A stretch of 6,149 nt of DNA from Chloroflexota bacterium (GTDB lineage Bacteria; Chloroflexota; Ktedonobacteria; Ktedonobacterales; Ktedonobacteraceae), in NCBI GenBank assembly GCA_027316975.1, contig DAHVFL010000300.1, forward strand, positions 1 through 6,149, written 5' to 3'. Shown one piece after another: positions 1 to 6,149 of the stretch. The notes beneath the pieces were generated by a model. It saw nothing but the letters and a program-made list of their open reading frames with translations, did no database searches and was not told the DNA's origin. Every line of letters starts with the position of its first letter. Positions within the stretch are counted from its first letter, which is position 1. A program made the position numbers and the translations under genes.

Positions 1-21
1 GGGCGGGGGCAAGCCCCGCCC
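1..21. repeat. GC-rich palindrome with GCAAG loop at the window edge
   Basis: An 8-bp stem GGGCGGGG/CCCCGCCC closes a GCAAG loop. Loop and stem length equal those of the repeat at 2899-2919, though the stem sequence differs. It may be a fragment of a larger element cut by the window edge. Confidence 0.5.
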
Positions 22-115
22 GTAGCCTGTACGATTTGGGAGGGCTGTATTGTAGTAGGGTACGGGTGGGGTCTTTCACTGGTAGGTTTCTTGAAACGCG
101 CCGGTCGCCAGAGGC

Positions 116-185
116 TGTCATCCTGAGCGTAGCGAAGGATCTCTCGTCGGCAGCGCGCAGATCCTTCGCTACGCTCAGGATGACA
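116..185. repeat. Perfect 27-bp inverted repeat, 'SVAKDL'-type dispersed palindrome
   Basis: Arms at 116-142 and 159-185 are exact reverse complements of 27 bases around a 16-base spacer. The left arm contains CCTGAGCGTAGCGAAGGATC. Read in one frame it spells ILSVAKDL and the right arm FATLRMT, peptides that recur in spurious hypothetical proteins of many genomes because this palindrome is a high-copy intergenic repeat (recollection). It argues against a gene here. Confidence 0.85.
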
Positions 186-209
186 CCTCCCACTCGCTGC
201 CCCTTTCCT

Positions 210-237
210 AAAAAACCTCCCAGTGAAAGACGGGTGG
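210..237 (-). terminator. Possible weak intrinsic terminator downstream of argB, formed by the right end of the MITE-like element
   Basis: On the minus strand CCACCC (237-232) can pair with GGGAGG (221-216), five of six pairs, with a 10-base loop, followed by six T (215-210). It lies about 200 bases after the argB stop. The stem is short and includes a mismatch, so function is uncertain. Confidence 0.35.
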
Positions 238-269
238 GGCACCCGGCCTTTGGCCTCAATACGTTTCAA

Positions 270-298
270 AGGAGGCGACCGCAAGGGTCCCAACTCCT
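270..298. repeat. Decayed copy of the GCGACCGCAAGGGTC repeat
   Basis: Bases 274-289 are identical over 16 positions to 2900-2915 in the repeat before the arg promoter. The right arm has diverged, leaving a short GACC/GGTC stem, while AGGAG (270-274) and CTCCT (294-298) can add outer pairing. Confidence 0.55.
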
Positions 299-436
299 CA
301 TCTTCACTTTCCGCGCCTCTCCTATGAACGGGCCTGGGGAGCCTTGCGGCCGCTTTCGCGACCTTCACGGCTCATGGCTTTTACTCTTTGCGCCTTCATT
401 GAAATGTATGGGGGCTTTCCCCTGTCCTGTTTGGCG

Positions 437-1312
437 CTACTGGTTTCTTACGAGCATGGTTCCGGCTCCCTGGTCGGTGAAGAGTTCGCGTAGGAGGACG
501 TGGGATTCGCGTCCATCGACGATGTGAACGCGGGGGACGGTGGCGAGGGCTTCGAGGCAGGCGGTGACTTTGGGTATCATGCCGCCGCTCACGACGCCGT
601 CGGCGATGAGTTGTTTGGCCGCGGCTTCGGTCAATTCGGAGATGAGCGAGCCGTCCTGGCGGCAGATGCCTGCCACATTGCTGAGGAAGATAAGTTTTTC
701 GGCGTTGAGCGCGCCTGCCAGGTGGGATGCTACGAGGTCCGCGTTGATGTTCAGGCAGGTTCCATCTGGCCCCTGACCGAGGGGCGCGATGACGGGAATA
801 TATCCCTGTTCCAACAGAGTTTGCGGCAGGGCGGGATTGATTTTTTCGATTTCACCTACGTAGCCCAGGCGTTCGCTGATAAATTTCGCCTGCACCATGT
901 TGCCGTCGGTGCCGCTCAGGCCGATGGCTTTGCCGCCCATTTCGGTTGCCATCAATACCAGCCCCTGGTTGACCTGGCCGAGCAGCACCATGCGCACGAT
1001 TTCAAGCGTGCGAGCGTCGGTGACGCGCAGTCCATTTTCAAATTGGGCCGGCACATTGAGCTTTTCCAGCCAGGCGTTGATGTATGGGCCGCCGCCATGC
1101 ACCAGCACGGGATTGGCCCCCAGGCTGCGCAGCCAGATGATGTCCTGCAAGACGCCGCGCTGGTGTTCCAATGTGCTGCCACCCAGCTTGATGACGAGGG
1201 TTTTGCCTTTCAGGTAGTTGATGTAGGGCAGCGCCTCGCGCAGGACTTCCGCGATTACGTGATGAGTATTGATACTGTCTCCATCAGCATTGGTTTCAAA
1301 TGTTATTGCCAT
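437..1312 (-). CDS. argB: Acetylglutamate kinase
   Basis: Amino-acid-kinase family enzyme that phosphorylates N-acetylglutamate with ATP, the second step of arginine synthesis and often the feedback-controlled one. Over 291 residues it shows VIKLGGSTL (40-48, phosphate-binding Lys42), VHGGGPYIN (71-79), the substrate motif FENGLRVTD (91-99), NINAD (188-192), SGGMIPKV (242-249, second catalytic Lys248) and a C-terminal HVLLRELFTDQGAGTML. An N-terminal helix-like stretch VLREALPYINYLKGK precedes the core; such a helix and the ELFTDxGxGT end are typical of arginine-inhibited hexameric forms, so feedback inhibition is likely but inferred. AGAAGGAG lies 10 bases before the ATG. It follows argC by 24 bases, with no promoter between. 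argJ, often placed between argC and argB, is absent here. Confidence 0.96.
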   Translation of the reverse strand: MAITFETNADGDSINTHHVIAEVLREALPYINYLKGKTLVIKLGGSTLEHQRGVLQDIIWLRSLGANPVLVHGGGPYINAWLEKLNVPAQFENGLRVTDARTLEIVRMVLLGQVNQGLVLMATEMGGKAIGLSGTDGNMVQAKFISERLGYVGEIEKINPALPQTLLEQGYIPVIAPLGQGPDGTCLNINADLVASHLAGALNAEKLIFLSNVAGICRQDGSLISELTEAAAKQLIADGVVSGGMIPKVTACLEALATVPRVHIVDGRESHVLLRELFTDQGAGTMLVRNQ

Positions 1313-1336
1313 AGCCTGTGTTCTCCTTCTATTATT

Positions 1337-2395
1337 TTATGGATAGAGCGCCATCAACGGAAGCCCGGTTGTTTCCGGCAATCCGAAGAGTAGGTTGGCG
1401 TTCTGTAGGGCCTGGCCTGCGGCGCCTTTGACGAGATTATCCAGGCAAGCAATCACCAGGAGACGCCCGGTGCGCGTATCCACCATTGGATAGATGAGGC
1501 AGAGGTTACTGCCATAGGTCCATTTCGTGTGGGGTGGCGAATCGACGATCCGAATGAACGGTTCGTTGGCATAGAATTCTTCATAGAGGGCACGCGCCTC
1601 AGCGGTGGTGGAGATGGGGTGAGGCGTGTCGCGCTTCACATCGGCGTAACAGGTTGCCAGGATGCCGCGTGTCATGGGCATCATGTGGGGTATGAAGGTG
1701 ATGCGCAGCCCGTTGGCAAGCGAGTTGCCTGCTTCACGAGCCGCCGCTTCGAGTTCCTGGGTGATTTCGGGCAGGTGGCGATGTCCTGTGACGCTATAGG
1801 CGCTGACATCTTCATTTATTTCTGTGTAGTGGGTTCCCTGCGTCGGGGTGCGTCCCGCGCCGCTCGCGCCCGATTTGGCGTCGATGATGATGTCGCTGCC
1901 AATGATGCCGCTTGCCAGCGCGGGGATGAGAGCCAGGATGGCGGTGGTGGCGTAACAGCCGGGGTTGGCGATCAGCGAGGCTCCTTCGATGCGGGAACGG
2001 TAGCGCTCGCACAGGCCGTAGATGGCGGTTTCCAGCAGGGCGGGCGCGGGATGCGTGTGCCTGTACCATGTTGAGTATTGTCCGGCGTCGCGCAGGCGAA
2101 AATCAGCCGAGAGGTCTACAACTTTTGTGCCGCGTTGCAGGAGTTTGACTGCCGATTCGGCGGCTGCCGTGTGGGGAAGGCAGACAAAGGCCAGTTCGGT
2201 CTGTTCCGGCTCCTCTGTAATGCTGAGCGAAGCAAACGCGCTGCCATGCACTTGTGGAAAGACTTCGGTCATTGTTTTTCCGGCGGCGCTGCGCGCTGTG
2301 ACGGAGGTAACGTTGAACGTCGGATGCTGAGAAAGCAGGCGCAGCAATTCCAGTCCGGTATAGCTGGTTACGTTAAGTATAGATGTTGAAATCAT
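1337..2395 (-). CDS. argC: N-acetyl-gamma-glutamyl-phosphate reductase
   Basis: Cytoplasmic NADPH-dependent reductase making N-acetylglutamate semialdehyde, the third step of arginine synthesis. The 352 residues match the usual length. Seen: SYTGLELLRLL after the first strand (12-21), VCLPHTAAAE (71-80), VVDLSADFRLRD (92-103), the active-site motif ANPGCYATT with Cys147, AKSGASGAGR (173-182), the histidine motif GHRHLPEI (204-211), FIPHMMPMTRGIL (235-247) and a C-terminal DNLVKGAAGQALQNANLLFG. The nucleotide-binding loop is odd: where the family usually has G-x-x-G-Y-x-G, this protein has N8-V-T-S11-Y-T-G14, keeping only the last glycine. The catalytic residues are intact, so the enzyme is probably active. 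The start at 2395 has AGAAGGG 8 bases upstream, directly after the T-box leader. It is cotranscribed with argB. Confidence 0.96.
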   Translation of the reverse strand: MISTSILNVTSYTGLELLRLLSQHPTFNVTSVTARSAAGKTMTEVFPQVHGSAFASLSITEEPEQTELAFVCLPHTAAAESAVKLLQRGTKVVDLSADFRLRDAGQYSTWYRHTHPAPALLETAIYGLCERYRSRIEGASLIANPGCYATTAILALIPALASGIIGSDIIIDAKSGASGAGRTPTQGTHYTEINEDVSAYSVTGHRHLPEITQELEAAAREAGNSLANGLRITFIPHMMPMTRGILATCYADVKRDTPHPISTTAEARALYEEFYANEPFIRIVDSPPHTKWTYGSNLCLIYPMVDTRTGRLLVIACLDNLVKGAAGQALQNANLLFGLPETTGLPLMALYP

Positions 2396-2438
2396 CGACG
2401 TATCCCTTCTGGTAACTTTCGGCAGTCCAAAAGACCAT

Positions 2439-2481
2439 AAAAAAACTCCCGTCCCGAATCTCTAGAAGAAAGGGACGAGAG
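2439..2481 (-). terminator. Intrinsic terminator of the T-box leader
   Basis: On the minus strand CTCTCGTCCC (2481-2472) pairs with GGGACGGGAG (2455-2446) as a 10-bp stem with one T-G wobble and a 16-base loop, followed by seven T (2445-2439). It ends transcription about 45 bases before the argC ATG when tRNA is charged. Confidence 0.9.
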
Positions 2482-2510
2482 CGTTTATGCTACTCCCGTG
2501 GTACCACCCT
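2471..2510 (-). promoter_or_regulatory. T-box antiterminator helix
   Basis: AGGG (2510-2507) can pair with CCCT (2474-2471), and CGGGAG (2498-2493) with CTCTCG (2481-2476, one G-U pair). The bulge between the two 5' segments contains TGGTACCA, which accepts the ACCA tail of uncharged tRNA. The 3' strand of this helix is the 5' strand of the terminator, so the two structures exclude each other. Confidence 0.85.
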
Positions 2511-2553
2511 GTTTGTCTTTTATGCGTCTCAGAAGAGAAGCCGCTTTTGACAT

Positions 2554-2573
2554 GGACGCGATGAATCGCGTCC
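2554..2573. repeat. Perfect 8-bp palindrome inside the T-box leader (stem III position)
   Basis: GGACGCGA and TCGCGTCC form a perfect stem with a 4-base loop. In the leader RNA it lies between stem I and the antiterminator, where stem III is expected. On the minus strand it is headed by GTAGG, running on into the stem's GGACGCG, like the repeat at 2899-2919, and its style matches dispersed GTAGGGACGCG palindromes known from several bacterial groups (recollection, not searched). It may be both a mobile repeat and a working RNA stem. Confidence 0.6.
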
Positions 2574-2850
2574 CTACAATTGCGTCGGGGTCGCTTTACG
2601 TTACAACGCTGTAGCGCGGGCGAAAAAGACCACTCATTTTATAGTTCGCGTGCTACGTGGGAACTCTCCACCCCTCCTACTTGTCATCATGTTGTGGGAC
2701 ATGGGAGACTTTCTTGGGAGGGCCGCTCACGATGCGGTTCCGAGGTGGCTTCTCCTTCCGATCTTGCACCGGTTATCGGATCGCTGCTGGCTGCCGTCCT
2801 CGTACTCTTTCGGTCAACGCGGGTCAGACTTTATATGGTTGTTGATGTAA

Positions 2851-2879
2851 ACAATAGCACCAGATGGACGAAATGTCAA
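2851..2879 (-). promoter_or_regulatory. Sigma-70 promoter of the argCB operon
   Basis: On the minus strand TTGACA (2874-2879) and TATTGT (2851-2856) are separated by exactly 17 bases. The -35 is a consensus match and the -10 matches four of six positions (TATAAT). Transcription should start near 2843-2845, about 450 bases before the argC ATG, immediately upstream of T-box stem I. Its position at the 5' edge of a leader RNA strengthens the call. Confidence 0.8.
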
Positions 2880-2892
2880 CTCGACTTTCGAG
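2880..2892. repeat. Small 5-bp palindrome abutting the arg -35 box
   Basis: CTCGA/TCGAG with a 3-base spacer ends directly against the -35 hexamer of the argC promoter. It could be part of an operator or of fru mRNA termination, or chance; the sequence alone does not decide. It is short and does not match an ARG box I can recognise. Confidence 0.3.
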
Positions 2893-2898
2893 GTGCCA

Positions 2899-2919
2899 GG
2901 GCGACCGCAAGGGTCGCCC
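2899..2919. repeat. GC-rich palindromic repeat, 8-bp stem with GCAAG loop
   Basis: Perfect 8-bp stem GGGCGACC/GGTCGCCC around a GCAAG loop (plus strand), with the minus strand headed GTAGGG. It stands about 50 bases after the fruA stop and 20 bases before the arg -35 box. A 16-base core (2900-2915) recurs exactly at 274-289. The form resembles short dispersed repeats common in Chloroflexota and similar genomes (from memory, not searched). It might help end fru transcription, but no T-run follows, so it is not called a terminator. Confidence 0.7.
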
Positions 2920-2966
2920 CTACCCTACACGTGTCTGGTCCTTCAACCCACGATAGGTGGTGGAAC

Positions 2967-4415
2967 CTACGCGATGGCTGGAACGGCGGACGCTTCTTCT
3001 GCCCCGGTTTCCTCGACAGCGATGGGGCGTTTGAGTACGAACAGCATTCCTGCTGTTACAGCGGTGCCGATGAGGATGGAAAGTATGTAGGGGAGCAGGT
3101 TGGTGACGACGTTGGGGAGGAAGATGACCCATACGCCGCCGTGCGGAACGCGCAACTGGGCTCCGAAAAGCATCGACAGGCCTCCCGTGACGGCTGAGCC
3201 GACCATGATGGAAGGGATGACGCGGAAGGGGTCTTCGGCGGCGAAGGGAATGGCACCTTCGGTGATGAATGAGAGGCCCAGCACCCAGGCAGCTTTACCA
3301 GCTTCGCGCTCATCGTGGGTGAAGCGGCTCTTGAAGACCAGGCTTGCCAGCGCCAGGCCGAGCGGAGGGGTCATACCAGCGGCCATAACGGCAGCCATGG
3401 GAGCGGTGATGCCGCTGCCGAGTAGTCCGACCGAGAAGGCGTAGGCCGCTTTGTTAACGGGGCCGCCCATGTCGAAGGCCATCATCAGACCAAGCAGCAC
3501 ACCCAGTAATACGGCGTTGCCGGATTGGAGGCCCTGCAGCCAGCCAGTGAGGGCGACGTTGGCCGCGTGGACGGGGACGCCAACGATGTAGAACATGAGC
3601 AGCCCGACGATCAGTGAGCCGAACAATGGCAGGACGAGTACCGGCATGATACCGGCGAAGTTGCGCGGCAGTTTGATCGAGCGGTTGAGCCAGTAGACGG
3701 TGTAGCCTGCCAGGAAGCCCGCGATGATGCCACCCAGGAAGCCGGAGCCGGTGAGGCCTGCCAGGATGCCGCCGATCATGCCGGGAGCCAGGCCGGGACG
3801 GTCGGCGATAGAGTAGGCGATGTAGCCCGACAGGATGGGAACGAAGAGCGCGAAGCCGGCCTTCGCGCCGATGGTGAACAGGGCGAAGCCGAAGGAAGTG
3901 GAAGTGGCAGGTTCAAAGACAACCTTGTAGCCGGCGACTGCGAAAGAGAGCGCGATAAGGATGCCGCCCGCGACCACGAAGGGTATCATATACGAGACGC
4001 CGGTGAGAAGGTGCTTGTAGGGGCCGCGACGGGCTTTGCTGCGCGCGGCTTTAGCGGCCTGCACCTGGCCCACATAGTCCGCTTTTTGGGCAGCCGGGGC
4101 GGGATTGGCGGCGGCGTAGGCCAGCGCGTCTTTAACAACGGTTTGCCCGTTTTTGATGGCCGCGTTGGTAGAGGTTTCATACACGGTTTTGCCGGTAAAG
4201 CGGGTCATGTCGACTTTGGTGTCGGCGGCGATGATAACCAGGTCGGCGTTGCGTACATCGGCCTCGGTCAATGTGTTTTGCGCGCCCACCGAACCCTGGG
4301 TTTCCACTTTGATGGTGTGTCCCAGAGCTTGCGCCCCCTGTTCGAGTCCTTCCGCTGCCATGAAGGTATGCGCGATACCTGTCGGGCAGGAGGTGATTGC
4401 GACGATATTCGCCAT
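2967..4415 (-). CDS. fruA: PTS fructose-specific permease, IIBC components
   Basis: Inner-membrane fructose transporter that phosphorylates its substrate at C1 during entry. The 482 residues hold two parts. The IIB domain (about 1-105) begins MANIVAITSCPTGIAHTF, with the phospho-accepting Cys10 in the CPTGIAHT loop. An Ala/Lys-rich linker (about 105-130) follows, and then the IIC membrane domain (about 135-462) with many hydrophobic segments. Recognised IIC motifs are GVSYMIPFVVAGG (139-151), FDMGGPVNKAAY (314-325), ITEGAIPFAAEDP (384-396, sugar-binding and transport loop) and PHGG (424-427). No IIA domain is fused at either end, and no duplicated IIB' domain like that of E. coli FruA is present. 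AAAGGA stands about 10 bases before the ATG. It lies 46 bases after fruK and is the last gene of the operon in this window. The phosphodonor IIA must be encoded elsewhere. Specificity for fructose is supported by fruK next door. Confidence 0.95.
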   Translation of the reverse strand: MANIVAITSCPTGIAHTFMAAEGLEQGAQALGHTIKVETQGSVGAQNTLTEADVRNADLVIIAADTKVDMTRFTGKTVYETSTNAAIKNGQTVVKDALAYAAANPAPAAQKADYVGQVQAAKAARSKARRGPYKHLLTGVSYMIPFVVAGGILIALSFAVAGYKVVFEPATSTSFGFALFTIGAKAGFALFVPILSGYIAYSIADRPGLAPGMIGGILAGLTGSGFLGGIIAGFLAGYTVYWLNRSIKLPRNFAGIMPVLVLPLFGSLIVGLLMFYIVGVPVHAANVALTGWLQGLQSGNAVLLGVLLGLMMAFDMGGPVNKAAYAFSVGLLGSGITAPMAAVMAAGMTPPLGLALASLVFKSRFTHDEREAGKAAWVLGLSFITEGAIPFAAEDPFRVIPSIMVGSAVTGGLSMLFGAQLRVPHGGVWVIFLPNVVTNLLPYILSILIGTAVTAGMLFVLKRPIAVEETGAEEASAVPAIA

Positions 4416-4461
4416 GGTAGTTTGTCCTTTCTCTGGAAAAAAGATAAGATTAGTGGATGAG

Positions 4462-5435
4462 CTACAAAGACACGCTACGAGGAACGCCAGCAGGAGTGTT
4501 GGTAGAAGTGATAGCGTTGATAGATACCTGCTGGAAGTAGGATTGCATTACGTCCGGCGCGGGCAGGTGTGAGCCGATGCGGGTGATGGCTCCCAGCGAG
4601 AACGCTGTGGCCAGGCGAGCGCAATCGGGCAGGCTTAATCCCCGCGCGTGGCCTGCAAGAAGACCAGCAACCATGGCATCGCCTGCTCCCACCGTGCTTT
4701 TCACCATGACCCTGGGCGGAATGGCGAGCAGTGTGGTGGCGGAGTCAACGAAGAGCGCGCCCCGCTCACCCATAGAAATGACCACCAGTTGAATGCCTCT
4801 GTCCAGCAGTTGGCGCGCGGCCTGTTCAAGCGCCAGGTCATCGGATAGCGCCTGGCCGGTCAACTGGCGCAGCTCGTCAACATTCGGCTTAACAATGGTT
4901 GGGCCTGCCTGAAGGCCTTCGTACAGGGCCTCGCGGCTGGTATCCAGGACGACCTGCTTGCCATGCTGCTTGAGCAGAGTAATGAGCGAGGCATACGTCG
5001 TCACGGGAACTCCGGGAGGGAGTGTTCCCGATAATACGAACCAGTCGCAGGAAGCAGCGAGCCGTTCAATCGCCTGGTAAAGGTCGTGCATGGCTTCTGT
5101 GGTGGGAGGCAGGCCGGGCATGTTGATGTCGGTGGTCTGCTGGTTGGCTTCATCGACGATCTTCACCCCGATGCGGGTGCGTCCTGGGATGCGCACGAAT
5201 TGATCTTCAATGCGCTTGCTGGCAAAGAACCGCTCGAAGGTATCGGCGTTCTCCTGTCCGAGAAAGCCTGTCACGGCGGGAGTGAGGCCAGCATCCGCGA
5301 GGAACGAGGCCACATTGATGCCTTTGCCGCCCGCGTCGAATAGCATGGACATGGCATAGTTGACGGTGTTCGGGCGAAAGTGATCGACCTGCACGGTCTG
5401 GTCAATGGCGGGGTTGAGCGTCACGGTTGCGATTT

Positions 5436-5439
<4 letters not shown>
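4462..5439 (-). CDS. fruK: 1-phosphofructokinase (PfkB/ribokinase-family sugar kinase)
   Basis: Cytoplasmic kinase converting fructose 1-phosphate, the product of PTS import, to fructose 1,6-bisphosphate with ATP. The 325-residue protein is slightly longer than the usual 305-315. It opens with MKIATVTLNPAIDQTVQVD, the typical start of this subfamily. It carries the first PfkB signature GGKGINVA (37-44), the substrate-region motif DINMPGLPPT, IVKPNVDEL, and the second signature STVGAGDAMVAG (248-259), in which Asp254 of GAGD is the catalytic base. The GAGD(S/A)MVAG form and the flanking ptsI and fruA genes favour FruK over tagatose-6-phosphate kinase or Pfk2. The start is fixed by the ATGA overlap with ptsI and a good GGAGGT, implying translational coupling. 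About 20 polar residues at the C-terminus beyond the kinase fold look unstructured. Annotation is firm; substrate is from context and motif. Confidence 0.95.

Positions 5440-6149
<710 letters not shown>

Larger units (their letters stand above)
63..239. mobile_element. MITE-like element with terminal inverted repeats and 9-bp direct repeats
   Basis: The ends at 72-89 and 213-230 are inverted repeats of 18 bases with one mismatch (TCTTTCACTGGTAGGTTT against AAACCTCCCAGTGAAAGA). They are flanked exactly by CGGGTGGGG at 63-71 and 231-239, as expected of a 9-base target duplication. The 159-base body encodes no transposase and holds a perfect 27-bp palindrome. This fits a non-autonomous element moved in trans; the family is not recognised. 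The neighbouring bases are G-rich, so chance direct repetition is possible but adjacency to both ends argues against it. Confidence 0.6.
1..436. other. Intergenic region after argB, no gene found
   Basis: This 436-base stretch holds the GC palindrome, the MITE-like element, the decayed repeat and small 4-bp hairpins at 245-255 and 411-422. One open frame of 163 codons crosses it on the plus strand (36-527), but it reads through both repeats and into the argB antisense strand, with no family resemblance. I see no RNA gene or convincing promoter. Confidence 0.7.
2439..2844 (-). ncRNA. T-box riboswitch leader, probably tRNA-Arg responsive, upstream of argCB
   Basis: Leader RNA that senses uncharged tRNA and allows read-through into argC. 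Seen on the minus strand, 5' to 3': the base of stem I CCGC/GCGG (2822-2819 with 2726-2723); a K-turn-like internal loop with GTTGAC opposite TGA; CGA/TCG; the loop-E strand AGTA (2806-2803) opposite GAA (2740-2738); a helix CGAGG/CCTCG; an AGCGA bulge; and a distal hairpin TCCGAT/ATCGGA with loop containing GGTGCAAG, the usual tRNA-elbow contact. After GAAC comes CGC (2736-2734) followed by A, the expected place and context of the specifier; CGC codes for arginine, agreeing with argC and argB. The T-box itself is AGGGTGGTACCACGGGAG (2510-2493). Its TGGT bulge would pair with ACCA, implying discriminator base A. Helix limits in the middle section are uncertain. Confidence 0.9.

Noticed and set aside
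245..255. GGCC-TTT-GGCC palindrome as a regulatory site
   Set aside because: Too short to separate from chance in GC-rich DNA.
411..422. GGGG/CCCC hairpin as argB terminator
   Set aside because: Only a 4-bp stem and no T-run on the minus strand.
36..527. Plus-strand open frame of 163 codons in the left spacer
   Set aside because: It translates the palindromic repeat (SVAKDL... and ...FATLRMT), runs through the repeat at 274-289 and ends antisense to argB. No domain, no good ribosome site.
500..1393. Long plus-strand open frame over argB
   Set aside because: Antisense shadow of a clear acetylglutamate kinase gene; its composition is that expected of a complementary frame.
2580..3197. Plus-strand open frame of 205 codons across the arg leader and the fruA end
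   Set aside because: It lies antisense to the T-box RNA, the promoter and the fruA C-terminus, all of which have strong independent support.

Overview
The window reads as a piece of a bacterial chromosome carrying four genes, all on the minus strand, in two functional blocks, with repeat-rich spacers on the far side of and between them. The gene content, a T-box leader on arginine genes, and abundant short dispersed palindromes (including the type whose arms spuriously translate as 'SVAKDL...' and 'GTAGGG'-headed hairpins) suggest a Chloroflexota genome, possibly of the Ktedonobacteria type. This placement is inference from style and not from a marker gene.

Right part (6149 down to 2967, minus strand): a fructose phosphotransferase operon. 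It holds the 3' part of ptsI (Enzyme I, running off the window edge), then fruK (1-phosphofructokinase, joined to ptsI by an ATGA overlap), then fruA (fructose PTS permease with IIB and IIC domains). Together they phosphorylate fructose during import using PEP and convert fructose 1-phosphate to fructose 1,6-bisphosphate. HPr and the IIA domain are not in the window and would be expected upstream of the visible ptsI fragment or elsewhere.

Middle (about 2966 to 2396): a control region of about 570 bases without a protein gene. On the minus strand it holds a palindromic repeat, a near-consensus sigma-70 promoter (TTGACA-17-TATTGT), and a leader of about 400 nt with the full architecture of a T-box riboswitch: stem I with K-turn, AGTA loop-E, a putative CGC arginine specifier, distal loop GGTGCAAG, a T-box AGGGTGGTACCACGGGAG, and a competing intrinsic terminator. 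A palindrome of dispersed-repeat character sits inside this leader.

Left-centre (2395 to 437, minus strand): argC (N-acetyl-gamma-glutamyl-phosphate reductase) and argB (acetylglutamate kinase), 24 bases apart, which catalyse steps 3 and 2 of arginine synthesis. The T-box should switch them on when tRNA-Arg is uncharged.

Left end (1 to 436): no convincing gene. It contains a GC hairpin, a MITE-like element (18-bp terminal inverted repeats with one mismatch, flanked by exact 9-bp direct repeats, around a perfect 27-bp palindrome), and a decayed copy of the repeat found near the arg promoter. No new protein system was found; the most interesting material is the T-box leader with an embedded repeat and the MITE-like element.
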